The notes beneath the pieces are model-generated. The model saw only the letters and a program-made list of their open reading frames with translations, was not told where the DNA came from and searched no databases. A program made the translations under genes and the position numbers. From Hydrogenophaga sp. (lineage in GTDB: Bacteria; Pseudomonadota; Gammaproteobacteria; Burkholderiales; Burkholderiaceae_C), in assembly GCA_030682835.1 (NCBI GenBank), contig JAUXNG010000016.1:1-37355 (forward strand): a stretch of 37,355 bases of DNA. Direction: 5' to 3'. This document shows, piece by piece, positions 17,661 to 26,123 of this stretch. Each line of letters begins with the position of its first letter. Position 1 is the stretch's first letter.

Positions 17661-17956
17661 TTCTTGAACATGCCGACATCCGCATCGACCCCGCTCGCGC
17701 CGCTGAATTCGAAGCCGCCATCCTGCGAGGCGCCGCCACCGTGATTGCGCCGTCCAGGGGCTTCCAGGGGTACAAGGTCAACCGCAGCATCGAGAGCCCG
17801 GGCCGCTACATCCTGATGATCTACTGGGACACGCTGGAAGACCACACGGTGGGTTTTCGCGAGTCGCCCGCGTTTGCTGAGTGGCGCGCCATCGTCGGAC
17901 CGTTCTTCACGCAGTCGCCAGTGGTTGAGCATCTGGAACTCGTCGGCAAGAGTTGA
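17657..17956 (+). CDS. ABM-domain (antibiotic biosynthesis monooxygenase-like) small protein
   Basis: This 99-residue single-domain protein resembles the dimeric alpha-beta barrel (ABM) fold: I-R-I-D-P-A-R-A-A-E-F-E-A-A near the start, S-R-G-F-Q-G-Y-K-V in the middle, Y-I-L-M-I-Y-W-D-T-L-E-D-H, then S-P-A-F-A-E-W and a final strand V-V-E-H-L-E-L-V. Members include heme- or quinol-modifying monooxygenases as well as proteins of unknown role. The ATG overlaps the GMC stop as ATGA, so it is translationally coupled to that oxidoreductase. A role with the GMC enzyme's product is possible, but no substrate can be named. The downstream region holds repeat copy B. Confidence 0.8.
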   Translation: MILEHADIRIDPARAAEFEAAILRGAATVIAPSRGFQGYKVNRSIESPGRYILMIYWDTLEDHTVGFRESPAFAEWRAIVGPFFTQSPVVEHLELVGKS

Positions 17957-18117
17957 ACCCCCCGCGCCGCGCCTAAGTGCGCGTGCCTGGCAGGCCGCGT
18001 CATCGTCAGAGCCGATGACTCTTCGTCCCGTCCAAGCCTGCGCAGGCAGGCTTGGAGCCGCGGTCCTCAGCCCTCCAGGGGGCAATGCCAGTGGCCCGGC
18101 AAAGCCGGTTCCACGGC
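17957..18117. repeat. Dispersed intergenic repeat, copy B, with a 10-bp hairpin
   Basis: The ends match repeat copies A and C: ccccccgcgccg at 17959-17970, and from about 18070 ccctccagggggcaatgcc, then a cccggcaaagccggttcc block. The middle is replaced by unrelated sequence that includes a perfect 10-bp hairpin, ccaagcctgc (18032-18041) and gcaggcttgg (18046-18055) with a gcag loop. It separates the convergent ABM and arginase genes, so the hairpin could end transcription from both sides, though no T run is seen. Confidence 0.6.
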
Positions 18118-18125
18118 ATCCTTGA

Positions 18126-19061
18126 TCAAGCCACGCGCGCCGGAGACGCTTTCCTCATGAGGGTCGATTTCCCGAACAGGCTTTCGATCAGGTCCACCGC
18201 CACCTCGGCCGTGCGGTTGCGCAGGTCCAGCGCGGGGTTGAGTTCCATCACGTCGAGCGAGGCCATGCGGCCGGTGTCGGCGATCATTTCCATGCACAGC
18301 TGCGCCTCTCGGTAGGTCGGGCCGCCCGGTACGGTGGTGCCCACGCCAGGGGCGATGTCGGGGTCGAGAAAGTCGACGTCGAAACTCACGTGCAGGTGGG
18401 TGTTTTCGTCCATGCCCGCCAGTGCCTGCTCCATTGTGTGCCGCATGCCCATCTCGTCGATGTAGCGCATGTCGAACACCTCCAGCCCGGCCGCGTGCAC
18501 GAAGCGCTTCTCGCCAGCGTCCACGCTGCGGATGCCGATCTGGCGCACCATCGACGGCTCGATGGCCGGGGTGTGGCCGCCGATGCCGGTGAGCACTGAG
18601 GGGCCGTGGCCGCAGAGCAGGGCCACTGGCATGCCGTGGATGTTGCCGCTGGGTGTGAGGGCGGCGGTGTTGAAGTCGGCATGGGCATCAAGCCAGAGCA
18701 CGCGCAGCGTCTTGCCCGACTGGCGGCAGTGCCGCGCCACCGCGCTGATGGAACCCAGGCCCAGGCAGTGGTCGCCGCCGAGCACGATGGGCATGCGGCC
18801 CTGCGCCAGCTCGGCGTACACGGCTTCGTGCAGGGACTCGTTCCAGGTGACGACCTCGGCCAGGTGGCGGTAGCCATCGGTCGGCGGCAGCCAGGGGTTG
18901 ACGGGGCCGCTGAGGTTGCCGCGGTCCAGCACCTGCAGGCCGTGTGTTTCGAGCACCTGGGCCAAGCCGGCCACGCGGAGGGCTTCGGGGCCCATGGAGG
19001 CGCCGCGCGCGCCCGCGCCAATGTCGGTGGGTACGCCTATGAGGCTGATGTGTGGCTGCAT
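18126..19061 (-). CDS. rocF: Arginase (ureohydrolase family)
   Basis: This 311-residue ureohydrolase has all the Mn-binding positions: H98 in G-G-D-H, D125, H127 and D129 in D-A-H-A-D-F-N, and D228 and D230 in S-F-D-V-D-F-L-D-P. The N-terminus (I-S-L-I-G-V-P-T-D-I-G-A-G-A-R-G) and the G-P-E-A-L-R segment are typical of arginase rather than agmatinase. It hydrolyses arginine to ornithine and urea in the cytoplasm. The gene stands alone between convergent and divergent neighbours, with no arginine transport or ornithine genes beside it. The 289 bp between its start and the beta-helix lipoprotein start must hold both divergent promoters; I could not single out a clear box there. Confidence 0.93.
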   Translation of the reverse strand: MQPHISLIGVPTDIGAGARGASMGPEALRVAGLAQVLETHGLQVLDRGNLSGPVNPWLPPTDGYRHLAEVVTWNESLHEAVYAELAQGRMPIVLGGDHCLGLGSISAVARHCRQSGKTLRVLWLDAHADFNTAALTPSGNIHGMPVALLCGHGPSVLTGIGGHTPAIEPSMVRQIGIRSVDAGEKRFVHAAGLEVFDMRYIDEMGMRHTMEQALAGMDENTHLHVSFDVDFLDPDIAPGVGTTVPGGPTYREAQLCMEMIADTGRMASLDVMELNPALDLRNRTAEVAVDLIESLFGKSTLMRKASPARVA

Positions 19062-19350
19062 GCGCCTATTGTGCGCGGGTGGCGAGCCGCTGGTGGGGCG
19101 GAGGTTCCTGCGCCTGACGAGCCGCGGGCGTATCGGGATGTGATGTTTGTGTCATCAACGCGGCAGTGGGTCCTAGTCGCTTCAGCAAACGCGCAAGCGT
19201 GGCGTGGATGAGCGTGTTACGGCGTCGGGGGGTGGCTTACATCCCGACGCCATATGTGCGCCACACCACAGACGGCGCCGCCCATACTCCGCCCCTTCTG
19301 CAACAGACCCACCCGGAAGTGGTGAGGTCTCTCAACGGTCAACCTCACCC

Positions 19351-20691
19351 ATGCCCACACATTTCAACAGCATTTCTGCCTGTCCTCGCGTCTCTTCTTT
19401 TCCCGTTCGTTCGATCACCTTGTCCGTCCTGTGCGCAGCCGCCCTGACGGCCTGCGGAGGCGGCTCCGACATGGACGAAATGGCCGCCACGGCCGACATC
19501 GATGAACGCGAGGAGCCCACCGAGGTGCTGGGTTGGTCGGCCGGCACCACTGCCTGCGACAAAGCCACCGGACGCGTGCTGGAGGTCGGACCGGGCAAGG
19601 CCTACGCCCGGCCGAGCGCGGCTGCGACAGCAGCGCAGCCGGGCGACGTGATCCGCATCGCCGCGGGCGATTACCGCGGCGATGTGGCCACCTGGACCGA
19701 CAACGACCTGACCATCTGCGGCGTGGGTGGGCGGGCGCGCCTGTTTGCCGACGGCAAGAGCGCCCAGGGCAAGGCCATCTGGGTGGTGAGTGGCCGCAAC
19801 ATCACGATCGACAGCGTGGAGTTCCACCAGGCCAAGGTGAAAGACCGCAATGGAGCGGGCATCCGGGCGGAGCACACCGGCAAGATGCTGATCCTCAACA
19901 GCGGTTTTTACGACAACGAAAACGGCATTCTGGGAGCGGCCGGTTCAGCGGAGGTCCGTATCGAAGGGTCGGAATTCGCGAGGAATGGGTATGGCGATGG
20001 CTATTCCCACAACATCTACATTCGCACGGCGGCCAGGCTCACGGTGCTGTCGAGCTACTTCCACGAGGCCAAGGTGGGGCACAACCTGAAGAGCCGGGCC
20101 GCCATCAACACCATCGAAAACAGCTATTTCATGGATGGCCCGTCCGGCACGTCGAGCTACCTGGTGGATTTCCCCGACGGGGGTAACGTGCGCCTGCGAG
20201 GCAACCTGTTCCACAAAGGCCCCAAGGCCCAGAATTCGACGGCCATCTCCTACGGTGCCGAGCGTTCCACCTGGAGCTACAACAGGCTTGTGCTGCGCCA
20301 CAACACCGTGGTGATGACTCGCCCGGGCGGCCACTTCGTGCGTGCGCCGGCCTCCACGCCCTCGGTGACCTTCACCGGCAATGTGTTCGCCGGTACCAAC
20401 CAGCCGGGGCTCATCACCGGCGGGTTTGCGCCGACCAAGGTGGCCCAGCAGGGCAATGTGGTCACACAGGCCAGCCAGTTCCCCGGTGCCTCCAGCATCG
20501 CCTCGCCCGATTTCTGGGCCTCGAGCAGCCAGTTGCCGGCGCTGGCCCTGGGCCGGGTGCTTGACCCCTACTACCTGAACGACACGCCCGCCCCCTACCA
20601 GCTGCGCGCCCTGGGCGGCAGTAACCGCCTGAGCGGAGCCCTGCAGACGCCGCGCGCGGCACTGCCGGTGGTCGCCCAGCAGACCCGCTGA
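19351..20691 (+). CDS. Lipoprotein with right-handed parallel beta-helix repeats
   Basis: This 446-residue protein starts with a lipoprotein signal: a basic/hydrophobic segment up to L-T-A-C35-G-G-G-S-D, so the mature protein would be acylated at C35 and, with Asp at +5 rather than +2, probably sorted to the outer membrane. After an acidic linker (about 39-60) come repeated short strands of the pectate-lyase-like beta-helix type: I-T-I-D-S-V-E-F, M-L-I-L-N-S-G-F-Y-D-N, V-R-I-E-G-S-E-F, L-T-V-L-S-S-Y-F-H-E-A, N-T-I-E-N-S-Y-F, V-R-L-R-G-N-L-F and L-R-H-N-T-V-V-M. Such folds bind or cleave polysaccharides. I recognise no catalytic set, so sugar binding or lyase activity is only possible. The open frame reaches 19204, but the ATG at 19351 gives a proper signal. 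Confidence 0.82.
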   Translation: MPTHFNSISACPRVSSFPVRSITLSVLCAAALTACGGGSDMDEMAATADIDEREEPTEVLGWSAGTTACDKATGRVLEVGPGKAYARPSAAATAAQPGDVIRIAAGDYRGDVATWTDNDLTICGVGGRARLFADGKSAQGKAIWVVSGRNITIDSVEFHQAKVKDRNGAGIRAEHTGKMLILNSGFYDNENGILGAAGSAEVRIEGSEFARNGYGDGYSHNIYIRTAARLTVLSSYFHEAKVGHNLKSRAAINTIENSYFMDGPSGTSSYLVDFPDGGNVRLRGNLFHKGPKAQNSTAISYGAERSTWSYNRLVLRHNTVVMTRPGGHFVRAPASTPSVTFTGNVFAGTNQPGLITGGFAPTKVAQQGNVVTQASQFPGASSIASPDFWASSSQLPALALGRVLDPYYLNDTPAPYQLRALGGSNRLSGALQTPRAALPVVAQQTR

Positions 20692-20796
20692 GCCGGAGGG
20701 CATCGTGCGCAGCCGTGAGACCACGGCTGCGCTGAACGACAATCTCGGGCTTCACCCCTGAATGCAGCCGGCCCCCGCAGGGCCCTGCCTCCGCCG

Positions 20797-21879
20797 ATGC
20801 CCACTGTCCAGCCCAGTTTTCGTTCTTCTTGTGGCTATCCCGGCCTCACGCGCAACCCACGGGGCTGGCTGGTGCCAAGCGACGTGTACTGGCGCTGGTG
20901 GCTGGCACGCCCCGAGCTGGCGCTGGTCGACGAGTCGTGCGCGGCAGAGCGCGCCTTGCACGACGCCCTGGTGCACGCACCCACCCGTCGCGTGGCCGCC
21001 GAGGAGCTGGACACCTTTCAGGACGAAGACGCGCGCGCCAACTACCGGCTGTTCCTCGGTTTGCGGGACGCCGTGGTGGGCAGCGGCTCGCTGGAGGCCG
21101 CGTACGCCGGCTTCTTCAAGGCCGGCTCGATCCAGATGCCACCCCTGTTCCTCGATCTCATGGTCCAGGCCATCGTGTGCGGTGTGCTCGACGGCGTGGA
21201 CGATGCCTGGCAGTGGCGCGCCGCCGAGCTGCTGTTCCGCCGCCAGCGCGTGAGCGTGCAGGACGGGCGCGTGCTCAGCGGTGACAGCGCCGTGCTGGAC
21301 ATGATGAACGAGACCGGGGGCCTGGGCGCCATGGGCCGCCTGCTCATGCAGGGTGGCGCGGCCCTGCCCACGGTGCAGATGGAGGTGCTGGGTGAAGACA
21401 GCGCTGCGCGCTACCTGCAGGGCCTGAGCACCGCAGCGCCGTTCAATTTTCTGCTGGACCTCACGCACGAGGTCCGCAACGAACTGCCCCACGGCCTCAC
21501 GCTCACCATGACGCGCAGCCATTCTGGCCTGAAGGCGCTGGCGCAGGTGCTGGAGCGCTGGGTGCAGCATTTTCTGGGCGTCGCCGTTCAGATCCAGCCT
21601 GAATCCCGCGTGGACGATGCCGCCTGGCGCTGGCATGTGGGACTGGACGTGGAGTCCACCCGGCTGTTGAACGATCTGTACCGTGGCGAAACCGTGGAGC
21701 CGCAGCGCCAGCAGCGCCTGATCAGCCTGTTTCGTCTGCGCTTTGTGGACCCGCAGGTGGTGCAGGCCGACATGCAGGGCAAGCCGGTCTACCTGGGCCT
21801 GGCCATGGCGGCCGACGGACAGCTCAAGCTCAAGCCACAGAACCTGCTGCTGAACCTGCCGCTGGCCACCGCTGCCTGA
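20797..21879 (+). CDS. Uncharacterised 360-residue protein (possibly DUF6352-like)
   Basis: I do not recognise a characterised family; the layout recalls a betaproteobacterial domain of unknown function (DUF6352), which I cannot confirm. The protein is soluble, with no signal peptide or membrane segment. It opens with W-L-V-P-S-D-V-Y-W-R-W-W-L-A-R-P-E-L and continues with mostly helical sequence such as F-L-D-L-M-V-Q-A-I-V-C-G-V-L-D-G and W-R-A-A-E-L-L-F-R-R-Q-R. The centre reads P-F-N-F-L-L-D-L-T-H-E-V-R-N-E-L. The codon use and GC match its neighbours and the frame is closed cleanly, so it is very likely a real gene. It converges with the large kinase gene (25 bp between the stops). There is no functional hint from the context. 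Confidence 0.75.
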   Translation: MPTVQPSFRSSCGYPGLTRNPRGWLVPSDVYWRWWLARPELALVDESCAAERALHDALVHAPTRRVAAEELDTFQDEDARANYRLFLGLRDAVVGSGSLEAAYAGFFKAGSIQMPPLFLDLMVQAIVCGVLDGVDDAWQWRAAELLFRRQRVSVQDGRVLSGDSAVLDMMNETGGLGAMGRLLMQGGAALPTVQMEVLGEDSAARYLQGLSTAAPFNFLLDLTHEVRNELPHGLTLTMTRSHSGLKALAQVLERWVQHFLGVAVQIQPESRVDDAAWRWHVGLDVESTRLLNDLYRGETVEPQRQQRLISLFRLRFVDPQVVQADMQGKPVYLGLAMAADGQLKLKPQNLLLNLPLATAA

Positions 21880-21904
21880 GCCGCTTGAGCGGCGAGGTGG
21901 CTGC

Positions 21905-24900
21905 TCAGGCGCCCGGCAGTTCGATGTGAAATGCCGCGCCTTCGCCGGGCCGGCTCTCGGCCCGGATGCGGCCGCCCATGCGTTCCAGTGCCTTGTGCAC
22001 CATCGCCAGCCCGATCCCGGTGCCCGGGATCTGGTCCTGGCGGTGCAGCCGCTGGAACATGCCAAAGATCTTGTCGTGGTACTGCATGTCAAAGCCCATG
22101 CCCTGGTCGGACACGCACAGTTGCACCTGTTCCCCTTCCTGGCGGGCGGTGATGCTGATGTGTGGCGCCCGGTCGGAAGGCGTGAACTTGAGCGCGTTGT
22201 CCAGCAGGTTGCGCAGCACGATCGTGAGCCCCTGCGGGTGCGCGCGTGCGGCCAGGCTCGGTGGCACCAGCAGCTGAACCGCGCCGTGCCGGGCGGACAA
22301 CTCGTCCTGAAAGGGTGCCAGCACCGCCCGCACATGTGAGAGCAGCTCGACCGGCTCGCTCGGCTCCGACATGTTCTGCAGGCGGGAGTAGGCCAGCAGG
22401 TCGGCGACCAGCTGCGACATGTGCCGCGTGGCTTTCTGGATGCGCCGCAGGTATTCGTGGCCCTCTTCGTCCAGCTGCTCCGCGTGTTCTTCCAGCAGCA
22501 GCGAACTGAAGCCCTCGATTCCGCGCAGCGGTGTGCGCAGGTCGTGCGAGGCGGAGTAGGTGAACGACTCCAGTTCGCGGTTGGCGTCCTTGAGCTGGCG
22601 CACGCTGTCCTCCAGCTGGACCGTGCGCTCGGCCACCTTGTGCTCCAGTCCCGCGGTCAGTTCGCGGATGCGGTCTTCGGCCTCCACGCGCAGGCGGATG
22701 TTGACCAGCATCTGGGCAAACAGCTGCAGCAGGGTCGTTTCTTCCTCGCCGTACTTGTGGGTGTTGCGTACCGAGTCCAGACCGACGAAGCCCAGGCACC
22801 GTTCACCATCCATGAGCGGCATTGCCACCAGGCTCTGAATGCCCTGCGCGAGCAGCAGGGTTCTCACATGGTCGTCTGGTCGTGCCTGGGTGTCGGGCAC
22901 GTGCAGCACCTGTCCCTGCCGATGACGGCTGACCCAGTCCGTCACCATGGCCAGCGGTATGTTTTGCAGGTTCGTGATTTCCGGGCTGATCCCATCCGCG
23001 CACCACTCGTGGGTGTTGGAGGCGGTGTCGGCCACGAAGTCGTAATCAAACAGGTAGGCACGGTCGGCGTCGACGAAGCGGCCCATGTCGCCCAGCGCCT
23101 CATGAATCGCAGAGTCGGCTTGCTGCACCGGCAGGTTGATGAAGCGGTTGGCCAGGCGAAACAGCAGCAGGACGAAGTCGTTCAGCCGCTCGCGTTCGCG
23201 CTGCGCGGCCTGCTGCCCGGTCACGTCGCGCACGAAAAACATGCAGTTCCCGCTTTCGGGCAGCCAGGCCAGACGTGTATTGAAGTGGTGCAGGCCGCCC
23301 GGCAGGTCCAGGCTGTAGTCGATCTCCTGCAGCCCGTGCGCGCGGGAGCGGGCCATGGCCTGGCGCAGCAAGCCCATGATGTGCGGCGGCATGACCTCGG
23401 CGATCTGGCGGCCGAGGAACTGCTCGGGCGCTGTCATGAGCTTGTCCTGGTGTCCGGCCTGGAAGTGGATGAAGCGTTCCTCTTCGTCCACCACAAACAG
23501 CATGTCGTCCAGCACGTCGAACACCTGTTCCAGCATGGCGCCGCGCTCGCGGGCGACCGCCTCGGCCCGCCGCAGCTCTGTGATGTCCAGGCAGGAACCG
23601 ATGTAGCCCAGAAACCGCTGGTCCGCGTCGTACCGGGGCTGGCCCTGTTCCAGCAACCAGCGGTACTCGCCGCTGTGGTGGCGCAGTCGGTGCTCCATGC
23701 TGAACGGCTCGCGCGCCGCAAAGGCCTTTGCATAGATGCTCATGCACTGGGCCTTGTCTTCCGGGTGCATGCCATTGAGCCAGCCGTTGCCCAGTTCCTG
23801 TTCCCGGGTACGCCCGGTGAACGCCAGCCAGGTGCCGTTGAACCAGTCCGCACGCTGGTCGGCTCCGCTGGTCCAGATCAGGGCGGGCGATGCGTTGGCG
23901 ATCGTTTCGAGTTGCGCGAGGGTCTGACGCTGGACTTCTTCAAGCGCTTTGCGCTCGGAAATGTCGAAGGTGGTCCCGGCGAGGTAGATGACCTGACCGC
24001 TCTCGTCTCGCAGGCCGTTGCCACGCGTGTCAAACCAGTGGTAGCGCCCCTGCGCATCGCGCGCACGGAACTCCAGCCGGTAGTCGCCTTCACCCTTGAA
24101 GAAGCTGCGGAGCACCTGACGCAGGACGGGCAGGTCCTCGGGATGGACGAGCCCCATGAAGAACGCGCCGATTTCGTCCCGGGCTGGTGCCGGGTAGCCG
24201 AGGGTGACGAAGAACTCGTCACTGGGCTGGATGAAACCCCGGCCGAAATCCCATTCCCACACCTGCCCGTGTGAGGCCGCCAGACGGAAGCGCTGCTCGC
24301 TGTGGACCAGGGCGCGCCGTTCGTGTTCGAGCTGCGTCACGTCCCGGAACATCAGCAGCAGGCGCGGCTCACCGTCCACCGTGACGCGCTCGGCGCTGTA
24401 GCGCACGTGGATTTCCAGGCCATCCGGGCGAAGGCTGCTGCCTTGCGCATCGCGGACCTTGGCGCCCTTTTCCAGCTCCCCCAGCAGCTGCTGGCGGTTG
24501 TTGCCTGAGCGCCAGAGGCCCAGCTCGGTCGAGGTGGCGCCGATCAGGTCCTCGCGGGGGCGGCCGAACAGCGTGCAGAACGCGTCGTTGACCAGCAGCA
24601 GTTTGCCCGTGTTCCAGTCGCCCAGCGACATCGCCTCCGGCGCGGAGGTGAACACCGATTCGAACAGGCGCTGCGCCGACAGGCGGCGCTCCTCGGCCCG
24701 GTGGCGCTCGGTGATGTCGCGGGATATCACCAGGGCGGTGGGTGCCTCGCCCGGCAGCGCCGGCTCGCGGCTGACCTGCGCCTCCCAATGGCGCTCCCCC
24801 TGCGGGCCGGGGTAGGTGAAATAGATGGTTTCCGTCACGCCGGAGGCGAACACCCTCTCCAGGCACGCCATCCACAGGGTGGGCAGCTGGGGTGGCGCAT

Positions 24901-25972
24901 CGAACTGCCAGGGGTTGCGGCCCACCATGGACTCGGGGGGGAGACCAACGGCCGCCTGCACCGCCGGGTTCACATAGAGCACGCGGCCCGCCGCATCGTA
25001 CCGCGTGACCACGTCGGGCAGGTGGGCGGCGAGCGTCTGGAAGTGCCGCTCGCTCAGTCGCAGCTGGCGGATGGCGCGCTCCAGGCGCCATGTGCCATAG
25101 GCCATGGCACCAATCACCAGCAAGGTCAGGGCAATGGCCCAGGGCAGCAGGGCCGTCCAGGCGGCCAGTACATCCTGCACCGGCAGCGCGTACACCACCA
25201 TCAGCCGTTCGGCCTCGTGCGGCAGTCGGTGGTAGCCCACGATGCGCGTGATGCCGTCGATGAGGGCCGCGGCCTGGAACACGCCAGAGGGCGACCGGCT
25301 CACCGCCTCGGCCAGATGGCCCTGGAGCTTGCGGCCCTGCTCCTTTTCAACCAGCGGGTAACGCACCAGCACGGTGGTGGCACCGTCGTCCTCGATGCGG
25401 AAGAGGCTCATGCTGCCACCTGCCGGCAGCCCTTCGGAGGCAAACCGGTTCAGCAGCGCGGAACGCGACAGCAGCATCTCGTACGTGGCCGCACCGCGCT
25501 CATTCGCCTGGTGCCAGGTCAGCGGTACATGCCACTGCCCGCCTTCTTCCCGTGCCAGTGCCGGCAACCACCGGTTGGCCGGGTATTCGGCAGCCGATGG
25601 CTCCAGCCGTCGCAGGGAAAAGGGCAGATTCAGGGATTCCACCAGGGGCGTGTGGTCGCCCAGCAAGGGGGCGGCAGCGGGCTGGCCGGACGCATGTGCG
25701 ACGTCCACGCTGGCCCGGGCGACACGCAAAGAGGCTTCCAGCTCGGATGCAAGACGCCTGACCTCCCGCTGCGCCTGCGCCTCGGCCCTGTCCAGGGCGG
25801 CGTCCCGCTGGGCCAGCAGCAGCCCGGCCGACAGCAGCAACAGCAAGGCCATAGCGCCTGCGGCCAGCAGTCGCAGCCACATTGTGCCGGAGCCACTGGC
25901 AGGCGAAGGCGCCAGAAGCTGCGCCTGAGCGGGCCTCACGCTGTGAGCAGACAGATCATGATGGGATGACAT
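21905..25972 (-). CDS. Membrane sensor histidine kinase with five PAS domains and a GAF domain
   Basis: This protein has about 1355 residues. Membrane helix 1 lies near residues 31-53, a periplasmic sensing region spans about 55-270, and helix 2 lies near 272-293. Five PAS domains follow in tandem, several ending in the D-I-T-E-R/D-I-S-E-R type linker. Next is a GAF domain (D-A-D-R-A-Y-L-F-D-Y-D to G-F-V-G-L-D-S-V), a short coiled coil, and a HisKA domain with the phospho-acceptor H1143 in S-A-S-H-D-L-R-T-P-L. The ATPase domain has N-L-L-D-N-A-L-K-F and G-T-G-I-G-L-A-M-V. No receiver domain is attached and no response regulator gene is adjacent, so it is an orphan kinase. The frame extends to a GTG at 26005; the ATG at 25972 is preferred. 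The signal sensed is unknown. Confidence 0.88.
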   Translation of the reverse strand: MSSHHDLSAHSVRPAQAQLLAPSPASGSGTMWLRLLAAGAMALLLLLSAGLLLAQRDAALDRAEAQAQREVRRLASELEASLRVARASVDVAHASGQPAAAPLLGDHTPLVESLNLPFSLRRLEPSAAEYPANRWLPALAREEGGQWHVPLTWHQANERGAATYEMLLSRSALLNRFASEGLPAGGSMSLFRIEDDGATTVLVRYPLVEKEQGRKLQGHLAEAVSRSPSGVFQAAALIDGITRIVGYHRLPHEAERLMVVYALPVQDVLAAWTALLPWAIALTLLVIGAMAYGTWRLERAIRQLRLSERHFQTLAAHLPDVVTRYDAAGRVLYVNPAVQAAVGLPPESMVGRNPWQFDAPPQLPTLWMACLERVFASGVTETIYFTYPGPQGERHWEAQVSREPALPGEAPTALVISRDITERHRAEERRLSAQRLFESVFTSAPEAMSLGDWNTGKLLLVNDAFCTLFGRPREDLIGATSTELGLWRSGNNRQQLLGELEKGAKVRDAQGSSLRPDGLEIHVRYSAERVTVDGEPRLLLMFRDVTQLEHERRALVHSEQRFRLAASHGQVWEWDFGRGFIQPSDEFFVTLGYPAPARDEIGAFFMGLVHPEDLPVLRQVLRSFFKGEGDYRLEFRARDAQGRYHWFDTRGNGLRDESGQVIYLAGTTFDISERKALEEVQRQTLAQLETIANASPALIWTSGADQRADWFNGTWLAFTGRTREQELGNGWLNGMHPEDKAQCMSIYAKAFAAREPFSMEHRLRHHSGEYRWLLEQGQPRYDADQRFLGYIGSCLDITELRRAEAVARERGAMLEQVFDVLDDMLFVVDEEERFIHFQAGHQDKLMTAPEQFLGRQIAEVMPPHIMGLLRQAMARSRAHGLQEIDYSLDLPGGLHHFNTRLAWLPESGNCMFFVRDVTGQQAAQRERERLNDFVLLLFRLANRFINLPVQQADSAIHEALGDMGRFVDADRAYLFDYDFVADTASNTHEWCADGISPEITNLQNIPLAMVTDWVSRHRQGQVLHVPDTQARPDDHVRTLLLAQGIQSLVAMPLMDGERCLGFVGLDSVRNTHKYGEEETTLLQLFAQMLVNIRLRVEAEDRIRELTAGLEHKVAERTVQLEDSVRQLKDANRELESFTYSASHDLRTPLRGIEGFSSLLLEEHAEQLDEEGHEYLRRIQKATRHMSQLVADLLAYSRLQNMSEPSEPVELLSHVRAVLAPFQDELSARHGAVQLLVPPSLAARAHPQGLTIVLRNLLDNALKFTPSDRAPHISITARQEGEQVQLCVSDQGMGFDMQYHDKIFGMFQRLHRQDQIPGTGIGLAMVHKALERMGGRIRAESRPGEGAAFHIELPGA

Positions 25973-26085
25973 GGCCCTGTAGAAGAAGCAGGGTCGTGCC
26001 CGCACGGCCCAATACTTTCAGTCTATCAGCCCCCCTGCGCCACCGGGCAAGGCCACGGGTGGCGGTGCTGCCAATGGCCGGCACG

Positions 26086-26105
26086 ACGCCCGGTTGGCCG
26101 GGCGT
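26086..26105. terminator. GC-rich hairpin downstream of icmF
   Basis: A perfect 8-bp stem (acgcccgg at 26086-26093 and ccgggcgt at 26098-26105) with a ttgg loop lies 19 bp past the icmF stop. It is well placed to end or protect the ppk2-icmF transcript before the kinase gene. There is no T run on either strand, so it may not be an intrinsic terminator. Confidence 0.4.
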
Positions 26106-26123
26106 GGCCCGCGGCACCACGGA

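Noticed and set aside
22421..24274. A 617-codon plus-strand frame across the PAS kinase
   Set aside because: It is a shadow of the kinase on the other strand; the translation has no domain and a skewed His/Gln/Val content.
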